Assembly (NCBI GenBank): GCA_013695145.1
Contig: JACDBB010000139.1
Coordinates: 1-32,247, forward strand
Length of the DNA: 32,247 nucleotides
Reading direction: 5' to 3'
Source: Euzebyales bacterium
GTDB lineage: Bacteria; Actinomycetota; Nitriliruptoria; Euzebyales; Egibacteraceae
Every line of letters starts with the position of its first letter. Positions within the stretch are counted from its first letter, which is position 1. The notes below the pieces were generated by a model that was not told where the DNA came from, made no database searches, and worked only from the letters and a program-made list of their open reading frames with translations. This document shows, one piece after another, positions 26,797 to 32,247 of the stretch. Position numbers and translations under genes: made by a program.

Positions 26797-28026
26797 GTGA
26801 GCACCGACGATGAGGCCGCGGTCGCCGAGGCGGGCAGCGGCGACCCAGAGGGCTGGCGCAACCCGGCGTCGGTCAGCATCGGCGTCGCCAGCTTCCTGGC
26901 CGATGCCGGCCACGAGGTCCCGACCGCGCTGCTGCCGGGCTTCCTCACTGCCACGTTGGGTGCCCCGGCGGCCGCGCTCGGGCTGATCGAGGGGATCGCC
27001 GACGGCCTCGCCGGTGGGGCACGCCTGGCCGGCGGGGCGCTTGCCGATGACCCGGTCCGGCGTCGTCGGTCGGCGATCGGCGGCTACACCGCGACCGCCG
27101 TGCTGTCCTCCGCGATCGGCCTGGCCGGCAGCACCGTCCAAGTCGGGATGCTGCGGGCAGGCGCGTGGACCGCGCGTGGCCTGAGGGTCCCCGCCCGCAA
27201 CGCGCTGCTGGCAGACGTGGTCAGCCCCAAGCAGTACGGACGCGCCTATGGGTTCGAACGGGCGATGGACAACCTCGGCGCCATCGCCGGGCCGGTCCTC
27301 GCCCTGCTCCTCGTCACCGCCGTCGGCGTCCGCGGCGCGATGCTCATCTCCGTCGTCCCCGGCCTGATGGCCACCGGCGCGATGCTGTACGCGATCCGCC
27401 GCACCACCCGGCCCACCCAGCAACGCCGGTCGGTCCGCCTGCGCCTCAAGCCGCTGCTGGCAACCCCGCTGCGACGGCTGGCACCCGGCATCAGCCTGTT
27501 CGAGATCGGCAACGTCGCCGCCACCCTGCTGATCCTTCGGGCCACCGAGCTGCTCGAACCCGGCCTTGGCGCCGACCGCGCGATCACCACCGCCCTGGGC
27601 CTCTACATCGCCTACAACACCGCCGCCACCCTGGTCAGCATCCCCGCAGGCCGCATCAGCGACCGGCGGGGGAGCACCCTGACCCTGGCCGCAGGCGTCG
27701 GCTCGTTCGCCGTCGCCTACTCGATCATGGCCGCGACCGGCGCGTCCGTGGCCATGCTGGCCGTCGGGTTCCTCGCCGCGGGTGTCGGCATCGGGATCGC
27801 GGAAACCGCCGAGCACACGGCTGTCGCCACCTACAGCCCCGAGCAGGTACGCGGCTCGGCGTTCGGAGCGCTCGCCGCGGTGCAGGCGTTCGGCAACGTC
27901 GCGGCCAGCAGCATCGCCGGGATCCTCTGGACCGCCTTCGGCGCCCCCCTTGCCTTCACCTACGCCGCAGCGCTCATGATCACCAGCGCCATCACGCTGG
28001 TCGTCCGCCGCGCACCCGCAGCTTGA
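26797..28026 (+). CDS. Major facilitator superfamily transporter
   Basis: A 409-aa membrane protein with about twelve hydrophobic segments. MFS-like elements include GLIEGIADGLAGGARLAGGA with the basic loop DDPVRRRR, and the second-half loop IPAGRISDRRGSTLTLAAG. Charge pattern and length suit a drug/proton or small-solute exporter or importer. The substrate is unknown. It starts at GTG 26797, 37 bases after the HTH regulator and in the same direction, so it may belong to the same transcript and be linked to the molybdate genes. It is convergent with the RidA-like gene 25 bases away. Confidence 0.88.
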   Translation: MSTDDEAAVAEAGSGDPEGWRNPASVSIGVASFLADAGHEVPTALLPGFLTATLGAPAAALGLIEGIADGLAGGARLAGGALADDPVRRRRSAIGGYTATAVLSSAIGLAGSTVQVGMLRAGAWTARGLRVPARNALLADVVSPKQYGRAYGFERAMDNLGAIAGPVLALLLVTAVGVRGAMLISVVPGLMATGAMLYAIRRTTRPTQQRRSVRLRLKPLLATPLRRLAPGISLFEIGNVAATLLILRATELLEPGLGADRAITTALGLYIAYNTAATLVSIPAGRISDRRGSTLTLAAGVGSFAVAYSIMAATGASVAMLAVGFLAAGVGIGIAETAEHTAVATYSPEQVRGSAFGALAAVQAFGNVAASSIAGILWTAFGAPLAFTYAAALMITSAITLVVRRAPAA

Positions 28027-28051
28027 CGGCCGTGGACACTAGGACCCCAGG

Positions 28052-28465
28052 TCACGCGGGGACCACCGCGACGCCGACCAGCTCGAGCAGCGCCGCGGGA
28101 TCCATGAGGCCGGCGACCTCGAGCAGCGCCATCGCCGGATAGTGGCGGCCCAGGTGGCGGCGGTGCACCGGGGTCAGGTCGGACAGGGCCGCACGGTAGG
28201 CCGCCGCGTCGGTGACGTAGACGTGCAGGGACACCAGGTGCTGTGGGCGGCCGCCCGCCGCCTCGAGCGCGGTCACCAGGTTGGCGGCCGCGGCGTCGAA
28301 CTGCTCGACGATCGTGGTCGCCGTGATGGTCCCGTCCCGCCGGTGAGCGGTCTGCCCGCCGAGGTAGATCGTCCGGCCCGGGGCGGCGACGACGGCGTGG
28401 GCGAACCCCCTGGCGGGCAGCATGGACTCGGGGTTGACGATGCGGTGCGGTGACGGGGCGTTCAT
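28052..28465 (-). CDS. RidA-family (YjgF/YER057c/UK114) protein lacking the catalytic arginine
   Basis: A 137-aa protein with the RidA fold: IYLGGQTAHRRDG, EQFDAAAANLVTALEAAGG, LVSLHVYVTD and a C-terminal YPAMALLEVAGLMDPAALLE. RidA proteins form trimers and hydrolyse reactive enamines and imines. Active members have Arg in P-A-R (R105 in E. coli); here the position is Met (P-A-M), so it belongs to a subgroup without that arginine and may not be a deaminase. Its ATG overlaps the stop of the crotonase gene (ATGA). Such genes recur beside salicylyl-CoA / aminobenzoyl-CoA hydroxylases in actinobacteria, as I recall. Confidence 0.88.
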   Translation of the reverse strand: MNAPSPHRIVNPESMLPARGFAHAVVAAPGRTIYLGGQTAHRRDGTITATTIVEQFDAAAANLVTALEAAGGRPQHLVSLHVYVTDAAAYRAALSDLTPVHRRHLGRHYPAMALLEVAGLMDPAALLELVGVAVVPA

Positions 28466-29289
28466 CGGCCGGTCCACCGCGGCCGCCTGCCCTGCGTGAA
28501 CGCGGCGTAGAACTCGGCGTGGTCAGCCGAGCGCATGAGCAGCGCCTGTGTCATCGCCTCCAGCTCGATCGCGCCGGACAGGTTCATGTCGAGCTCGCGG
28601 GACAGCAGCGACTTCGTGGTGGCGTACGCCAGCGTCGGGCCGTCGGCCAGGCGGCGCGCCAGCTGCGCGGTCGCCTGATCAAGGCCGTCGTCGTCCACGA
28701 CCGCGGTGGCCAGGCCGATCCGGTCCGCGGCGTCGGGGTCGAGGCTGTCGCCGAGGATCAACAGCTCCGTCGCCTTGGCCAGCCCGACCAGCCGGGGGAG
28801 CAGGTAGGCCGAGCCCATGTCCGCACCCGCCAGGCCGACCTTGGTGAACAGGAACGAGAGCTTGGCCGAGCGGGCGAGCAGCCGGAAGTCTGCGGCCAGG
28901 GCGATCACCGCGCCCGCCCCGGCGGCGATGCCGTTGACCGCCGCGATGATCGGCAGAGGGATCTCGCGCATCCGCTGCACGACCGCGCCCGTCATGCGGG
29001 TGAAGTCCAGCAGCTCGCGCGGGTCCATGCGCCGCAGCTCGCCGATGATCTCGTCGACGTCGCCGCCCGAGCAGAACCCCCGGCCGGTGCCGCGCACGAC
29101 CAGCACGGCGACGTCGTCTCGGTGGGGCAGCTCGGACAGCAGGTCACGCAGGTCCGCGTAGACGTCGAACGTCAGCGCGTTCAGCCTGTCGGGCCTGGCG
29201 AAGGTGACCGTGGCCACGCCGTCGTCCACGGTGAAGTCGAAGTGGCGCCACGAGCCGGTGATGCCCGGGGAGGCGCGAAAGGGACTCAC
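28462..29289 (-). CDS. Enoyl-CoA hydratase/isomerase (crotonase) family protein
   Basis: A 275-aa crotonase-fold enzyme acting on a CoA thioester. CoA-binding and oxyanion-hole motifs are GTGRGFCSGGDVDEI and AVNGIAAGAGAVIALAAD, followed by KVGLAGADMGSAYLLPRLVG. The first catalytic glutamate of true hydratases (E144 in rat) appears to be replaced in FTKVGL, while the second is kept in KATELLILGD. GADMG offers an aspartate instead. Its reaction may therefore be isomerisation or ring hydrolysis rather than hydration. The start is GTG at 29289 with GGAGGAGG just upstream. It begins 31 bases after the acyl-CoA dehydrogenase gene. Confidence 0.9.
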   Translation of the reverse strand: MSPFRASPGITGSWRHFDFTVDDGVATVTFARPDRLNALTFDVYADLRDLLSELPHRDDVAVLVVRGTGRGFCSGGDVDEIIGELRRMDPRELLDFTRMTGAVVQRMREIPLPIIAAVNGIAAGAGAVIALAADFRLLARSAKLSFLFTKVGLAGADMGSAYLLPRLVGLAKATELLILGDSLDPDAADRIGLATAVVDDDGLDQATAQLARRLADGPTLAYATTKSLLSRELDMNLSGAIELEAMTQALLMRSADHAEFYAAFTQGRRPRWTGR

Positions 29290-29320
29290 GAGCTTCCTCC
29301 TCCATCTCCAAGGAGGGCGG

Positions 29321-30445
29321 TCACCGGTACAGCTCCCGGGCGACGATGTTGCGCTGGATCTCCGACGAGCCCTCGTAGATGCGGGTCGCGCGGACCTCGC
29401 GGTACAGGTGCTCGAGCAGGTGGCCACGCTCCAGGCCCGCGGCGCCATGGATCTGCACCGCGGCGTCGACGACCTCCTGCGCGCTCTCCGTGGCGAACAA
29501 CTTGGCCATGGCCGACCGGCTGGTGACCCCCTCCGCCCCGGCGTCGTGGGCCATCGCCGCGTCGTACACCAGCAGGCGCGCGGCCTGGGTGCGCGTCGCC
29601 ATGTCAGCGAGCTTGTGGGACACCCCCTGGAAATCGCGCAGCGGGCGGTCGAACGCCCTCCGCTTGCCAGCGTGCGCCACGGCCGCCTCCAGCGCCGCCT
29701 GGGCCATGCCCACCGCATGGGCTCCGACGCTGGGCCGGAACAGGTCGAGGGTGCGCATGGCGACCCGGAAGCCTCCGCCCAGCTCGCCAAGCACGGCGGT
29801 GCCGGGCACCCAGACCCCGTCGAGCTCCAGGCTGCCGATCGCGTGCGGTGAGAGCATCTCCAGGCGCCGGCCCGACAGCCCGTCGGTGTCGCCGGGAACC
29901 ACGAAGGCGGTGACCCCCCGCGCTCCCTCGTCCGTGCCGGTGCGGGCGAACACGGTGTACACGTCCGCGTCGGGGGCGTTGGAGATCCATTTCTTGGCGC
30001 CGGACAGGCGCCACCCGTCGCCGTCGCGCTCCGCGGCCAGCGCGATGGCGCCCGCGTCGGAACCGGCGCCCGGTTCGGTGAGCGCGAACCCGGCGACCGC
30101 CTCACCGCGCGCCACCGGCGGGATCCACTTCGTCGCCAGCTGCTCGCTGCCGTGCAGCAGGACCGGGTAGGCGCCAAGACCTTGCAGCGCCAGCGCGGTC
30201 TCAGCGGCGGTGCTCTCGCAGGCCAGCCCCTCGCGCAGCAGGCACAGCTCGACGGCGGACAGGTCGCCGTCGTGGGCGCCGCCGTGCGTCGAGGGGAAGA
30301 TCCGGGGGAGCAGACCGATCTGCCCCAGGATCCGCAGCAGCCTGCGGTCCACCCCCGGCGCGTCGTGCGGTGGGAGTGGGCTCAGCTCGGACCTGGCGAG
30401 CTCCCGAATGCCGGCGATCGCCTCGGCGTGCGCTGCGGGTGTCAC
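29321..30445 (-). CDS. Acyl-CoA dehydrogenase family flavoprotein
   Basis: A 374-aa FAD enzyme that introduces a double bond into a CoA thioester and passes electrons to ETF. Motifs include GFALTEPGAGSDAGA (FAD contact), GAKKWISNAPDADVYTVFAR, AFDRPLRDFQGVSHKLADMA, QIHGAAGLE and the C-terminal IYEGSSEIQRNIVARE. Glu358 in YEGSS is at the place of the MCAD catalytic base. The start is GTG at 30445, preceded by GGGGAG; the frame upstream runs through the promoter region and was not used. It is first in a three-gene minus-strand operon and probably acts on the ring-reduced product of the divergent hydroxylase (inference). Confidence 0.92.
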   Translation of the reverse strand: MTPAAHAEAIAGIRELARSELSPLPPHDAPGVDRRLLRILGQIGLLPRIFPSTHGGAHDGDLSAVELCLLREGLACESTAAETALALQGLGAYPVLLHGSEQLATKWIPPVARGEAVAGFALTEPGAGSDAGAIALAAERDGDGWRLSGAKKWISNAPDADVYTVFARTGTDEGARGVTAFVVPGDTDGLSGRRLEMLSPHAIGSLELDGVWVPGTAVLGELGGGFRVAMRTLDLFRPSVGAHAVGMAQAALEAAVAHAGKRRAFDRPLRDFQGVSHKLADMATRTQAARLLVYDAAMAHDAGAEGVTSRSAMAKLFATESAQEVVDAAVQIHGAAGLERGHLLEHLYREVRATRIYEGSSEIQRNIVARELYR

Positions 30446-30539
30446 GTCATTCTCCCCGGGCCGACCGTCGACCCGCTCAGCGATGCCGGCAGTGCACCTT
30501 CCCGGCCGCGACGATGAAACCAGCGGCCGCCGTCTGATG

Positions 30540-30560
30540 TCAACGACGGCCTCCCGTTGA
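30540..30560. promoter_or_regulatory. Inverted repeat between divergent catabolic genes
   Basis: TCAACG (30540-30545) and CGTTGA (30555-30560) form a 6-bp inverted repeat with a nine-base spacer, just upstream of a good -35 element. It could be an operator for both directions. A second short one, TGAC-GGGA-GTCA, lies at 30588-30599. The remainder of 30446-30635 shows no gene. Confidence 0.35.
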
Positions 30561-30562
30561 TC

Positions 30563-30591
30563 TTGACGCCGCAGTATAGTGCTCGTATGAC
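30563..30591 (+). promoter_or_regulatory. Promoter of the hydroxylase gene
   Basis: TTGACG (30563-30568), exactly 17 bases, then TATGAC (30586-30591). This is the best housekeeping-type promoter in the window and lies 45 bases before the TTG start of the flavoprotein gene. Confidence 0.55.
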
Positions 30592-30635
30592 GGGAGTCAC
30601 CGGAATGCGATAGGCCAATCCAATAGGAGCGCCCG

Positions 30636-32247
30636 TTGCGGATCACGAGCATCGGTGGCGGCCCTGGTGGCCTGTACGTCGCGATCCTGCTCGCACTGGC
30701 GGACCCGCGGCATGAGATCACCGTCTACGAGCGCAACGCCGCCGATGACACCTTCGGCTGGGGTGTGGTCTTCTCGCGGGCCACCCTGGCCGAGTTCTCC
30801 GACGCCGACGCGCCCAGCTATCGGCGCATCATGCACGCGAGCGCCCGCTGGGATCCCGTCGACGTCTGGTTCCGCGGCCAGCGCATCCGCGCTCGCGGCA
30901 ACGGCTTCGCCGCGATCGCCCGCAAGCGCCTGCTGGGCATCCTGCAGGGGCGCTGCGCCGAGCTCGGCGTCGACCTGCGCTTTCGAACCGAGGTCGAGCC
31001 GGCCGAGCAGCTCGACGCCGACTTGGTGCTGGGCGCGGACGGCGTGAACAGCCCCACGCGGTCGGCGTTCGCGGGCGCGTTCAGGCCGAGGCTGACCCGG
31101 GAGGGCGGCAAGTTCATCTGGCTCGGGACGACCAAGATGCTGGACGCCTTCACGTTCTTCTTCCGCGAGCATGCCGCCGGCTGGTTCCAGGCCCACGCGT
31201 ACCCGTTCAGCGAGGAGCTGTCCACGTTCATCGTCGAGACGGACGAGGCCACCTGGCGCGCGGCGGGCCTCGACCACGCCGAGGCGGACCCGCCGTCCCC
31301 GGGCCGCAGCGACGAGGCGAGCATCGCCTTCTGCGCGGAGCTGTTCGCAGAGGATCTCGACGGCCACGAGCTGCTCGGCAACAGCTCCAGGTGGATCGAC
31401 TGGGTGACCGTCCGCAACCGCGCCTGGCGGCACGGCAACGTCGTGCTGCTGGGGGACGCCGCGCATACCGCGCACTTCTCCATCGGGTCCGGCACGAAGC
31501 TGGCCATGGAGGACGCCGCTGCGCTGGCCAGGGCGGTCCAGGTGGAGCGTGGCGTGGACGCGGCCCTGGCCGCCTACGAGAGCGACCGCAGGGCCGTGGT
31601 CGACCGCACGCAGCGGATCGCGGGGGAGAGCCTCGACTGGTTCGCGCGCTACCACCGCTACGTGGGCTTCGAGCCGCCGCAGTTCGCGTTCAGCCTGCTG
31701 TCACGCAGCACGCGGGTCACCCACGAGAGCATGAGGCGCCGGGACCCGATTCTGGTGGGCGGGGTGGACCGCTGGTTCGCCGAGCGCAGCGGGCTCGTCG
31801 TGGACGCGGCACCCCTGTTGGCGCCGCCGCCACCGGCCTTCACGCCGTTGCGCGTCGGCGCGACGACCTTCGCCAACCGCATGGTCCTCGCGACGCGGCC
31901 CCACGGCGGCAGCGACGAGGGGGCGCCGACCGACGCGCGGCGGCGCGCGGTCGCCTGCCTGGCGCGCGGCGGGGCGGGACTGGTTCTGGTCGAAGGCGTT
32001 GCCGTGTCGCCCGAGGCCCGCACGACCACGGCTGATCTCGGCTTGTACCGCGACGCGCACGTCGGGGCGTGGAAGGAGCTGGTCGCCGACGCGCAGAGCG
32101 CCGCGGGAACGCCCGTGGGCGTGCAGCTGCGCCACGCGGGCGCCCGCGGAGCGACGCGGCCCCACGGCGGCAGCGACGAGGGGGCGCCGACCGACGCGCG
32201 GCGGCGCGCGGTCGCCTGCCTGGCGCGCGGCGGGGCGGGACTGGTTC
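30636..32247 (+). CDS. Salicylyl-CoA 5-hydroxylase / 2-aminobenzoyl-CoA monooxygenase-reductase family flavoprotein (partial, 3' end missing)
   Basis: At least 537 residues; the family is usually about 770-790. It opens MRITSIGGGPGGLY, an FAD-binding GxGxxG, followed by VYERNAADDTFGWGVVFS, typical of this family. The second FAD motif is GDAAHTAHFSIGSGTKLAME (273-292). From about residue 402 an Old Yellow Enzyme-like NADH:flavin domain begins (FTPLRVGATTFANRMVLA), with an active-site-type LRHAGARG near 500. The enzyme hydroxylates, and in the aminobenzoyl case also reduces, an aromatic CoA thioester. The start is TTG at 30636 after AGGAG. The last 97 bases repeat an earlier part of the gene. 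Confidence 0.88.
   Translation, partial: MRITSIGGGPGGLYVAILLALADPRHEITVYERNAADDTFGWGVVFSRATLAEFSDADAPSYRRIMHASARWDPVDVWFRGQRIRARGNGFAAIARKRLLGILQGRCAELGVDLRFRTEVEPAEQLDADLVLGADGVNSPTRSAFAGAFRPRLTREGGKFIWLGTTKMLDAFTFFFREHAAGWFQAHAYPFSEELSTFIVETDEATWRAAGLDHAEADPPSPGRSDEASIAFCAELFAEDLDGHELLGNSSRWIDWVTVRNRAWRHGNVVLLGDAAHTAHFSIGSGTKLAMEDAAALARAVQVERGVDAALAAYESDRRAVVDRTQRIAGESLDWFARYHRYVGFEPPQFAFSLLSRSTRVTHESMRRRDPILVGGVDRWFAERSGLVVDAAPLLAPPPPAFTPLRVGATTFANRMVLATRPHGGSDEGAPTDARRRAVACLARGGAGLVLVEGVAVSPEARTTTADLGLYRDAHVGAWKELVADAQSAAGTPVGVQLRHAGARGATRPHGGSDEGAPTDARRRAVACLARGGAGLV
31890..31986 (+). repeat. First copy of a 97-bp exact direct repeat
   Basis: This stretch of the Old Yellow Enzyme-like domain (residues 419-451, starting ATRPHGGSDEGAPTD) recurs identically at 32151-32247. 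Here it fits the family: it follows NRMVL and leads into LVEGVAVSPEART. Confidence 0.95.
32151..32247 (+). repeat. Second copy of the 97-bp direct repeat, ending at the window edge
   Basis: Identical to 31890-31986, offset by 261 bp (87 codons), so the frame is kept. It begins right after HAGARG. At that point the family continues differently, so this copy is out of place. It stops exactly at the last base of the window, as expected for an assembly branch. Confidence 0.93.

Noticed and set aside
24564-26954. Very long open frame (796 codons) on the minus strand opposite modB, modC and the HTH regulator
   Set aside because: High GC keeps antisense frames open. Its translation is low-complexity with no family motif, while the plus-strand genes carry clear ModC and HTH signatures and ribosome binding sites.
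28027-28051. Terminator between the convergent MFS and RidA-like genes
   Set aside because: The gap is only 25 bases and no stable hairpin followed by a T-run is visible.
30563-30580. TTGACG with TATAGT (30575-30580) as the promoter pair
   Set aside because: The spacer would be only six bases; TATGAC at 30586 gives the normal 17.

Overview
The window is about 70% GC and comes from a bacterium, most likely a member of the Actinomycetota. The support is the ordered block tlyA - nadK - recN - (M23-like protein) - pyrG with a 58-codon gene just before tlyA, and a TPR protein resembling one found near tlyA in actinobacteria. That is the order I recall from Mycobacterium and Streptomyces. GTG and TTG starts are frequent. 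I cannot name a genus. A deep-branching class such as Nitriliruptoria or Acidimicrobiia is only a guess.

Layout. (1) 1-567: the 3' end of a 23S rRNA gene, a spacer with a small tandem repeat, a complete 5S rRNA gene and a strong hairpin terminator. (2) 602-1357: a TPR protein. (3) 6257-1371, minus strand: a tightly packed five-gene operon encoding DUF1015 protein, retropepsin-like protease, RimK-type ATP-grasp ligase, AstE/AspA-type deacylase and a metallo-beta-lactamase-fold hydrolase. Two of its junctions are 4-base start/stop overlaps. This is the least understood and perhaps most interesting unit here: it pairs an amino-acid ligase with enzymes that could undo or process its product. (4) 6293-7450: a small TPR protein and a convergent rhomboid protease. 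(5) 7569-15344: a housekeeping block with a lysine-repeat (AKKAT)n protein, the 58-aa protein, TlyA (apparently starting at CTG), NAD kinase, RecN, a degenerate M23 protein, CTP synthase, a thioredoxin-like protein and a small membrane protein.

(6) 15484-22661: an uptake-and-activation island for a carboxylic, probably aromatic, acid. It has a phenylacetate-CoA-ligase-like enzyme, a 65-aa partner of unknown function, LivH/LivM permeases, LivF/LivG ATPases, a lipoprotein binding protein and a PaaX-family repressor. (7) 22885-28026: a molybdate system (modA, modB, modC), a one-component regulator with a helix-turn-helix and a ligand-binding domain, and an MFS transporter. (8) 28052-32247: acyl-CoA dehydrogenase, crotonase-fold enzyme and RidA-like protein on the minus strand, diverging from a two-domain flavoprotein of the salicylyl-CoA / 2-aminobenzoyl-CoA hydroxylase-oxidoreductase family that runs off the window. 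Regions 6 and 8 together suggest import, CoA activation and CoA-thioester-based dearomatisation of an aromatic acid.

The last 97 bases exactly repeat 31890-31986, in frame, and end at the last base of the window. This may be a contig-end artefact or a real tandem duplication. No gene-free stretch exceeds 300 bases. The largest are 22662-22884, 30446-30635 and 15345-15483; each holds only candidate promoter or operator sequences. I saw no tRNA gene, CRISPR array, transposase, prophage gene or attachment site.
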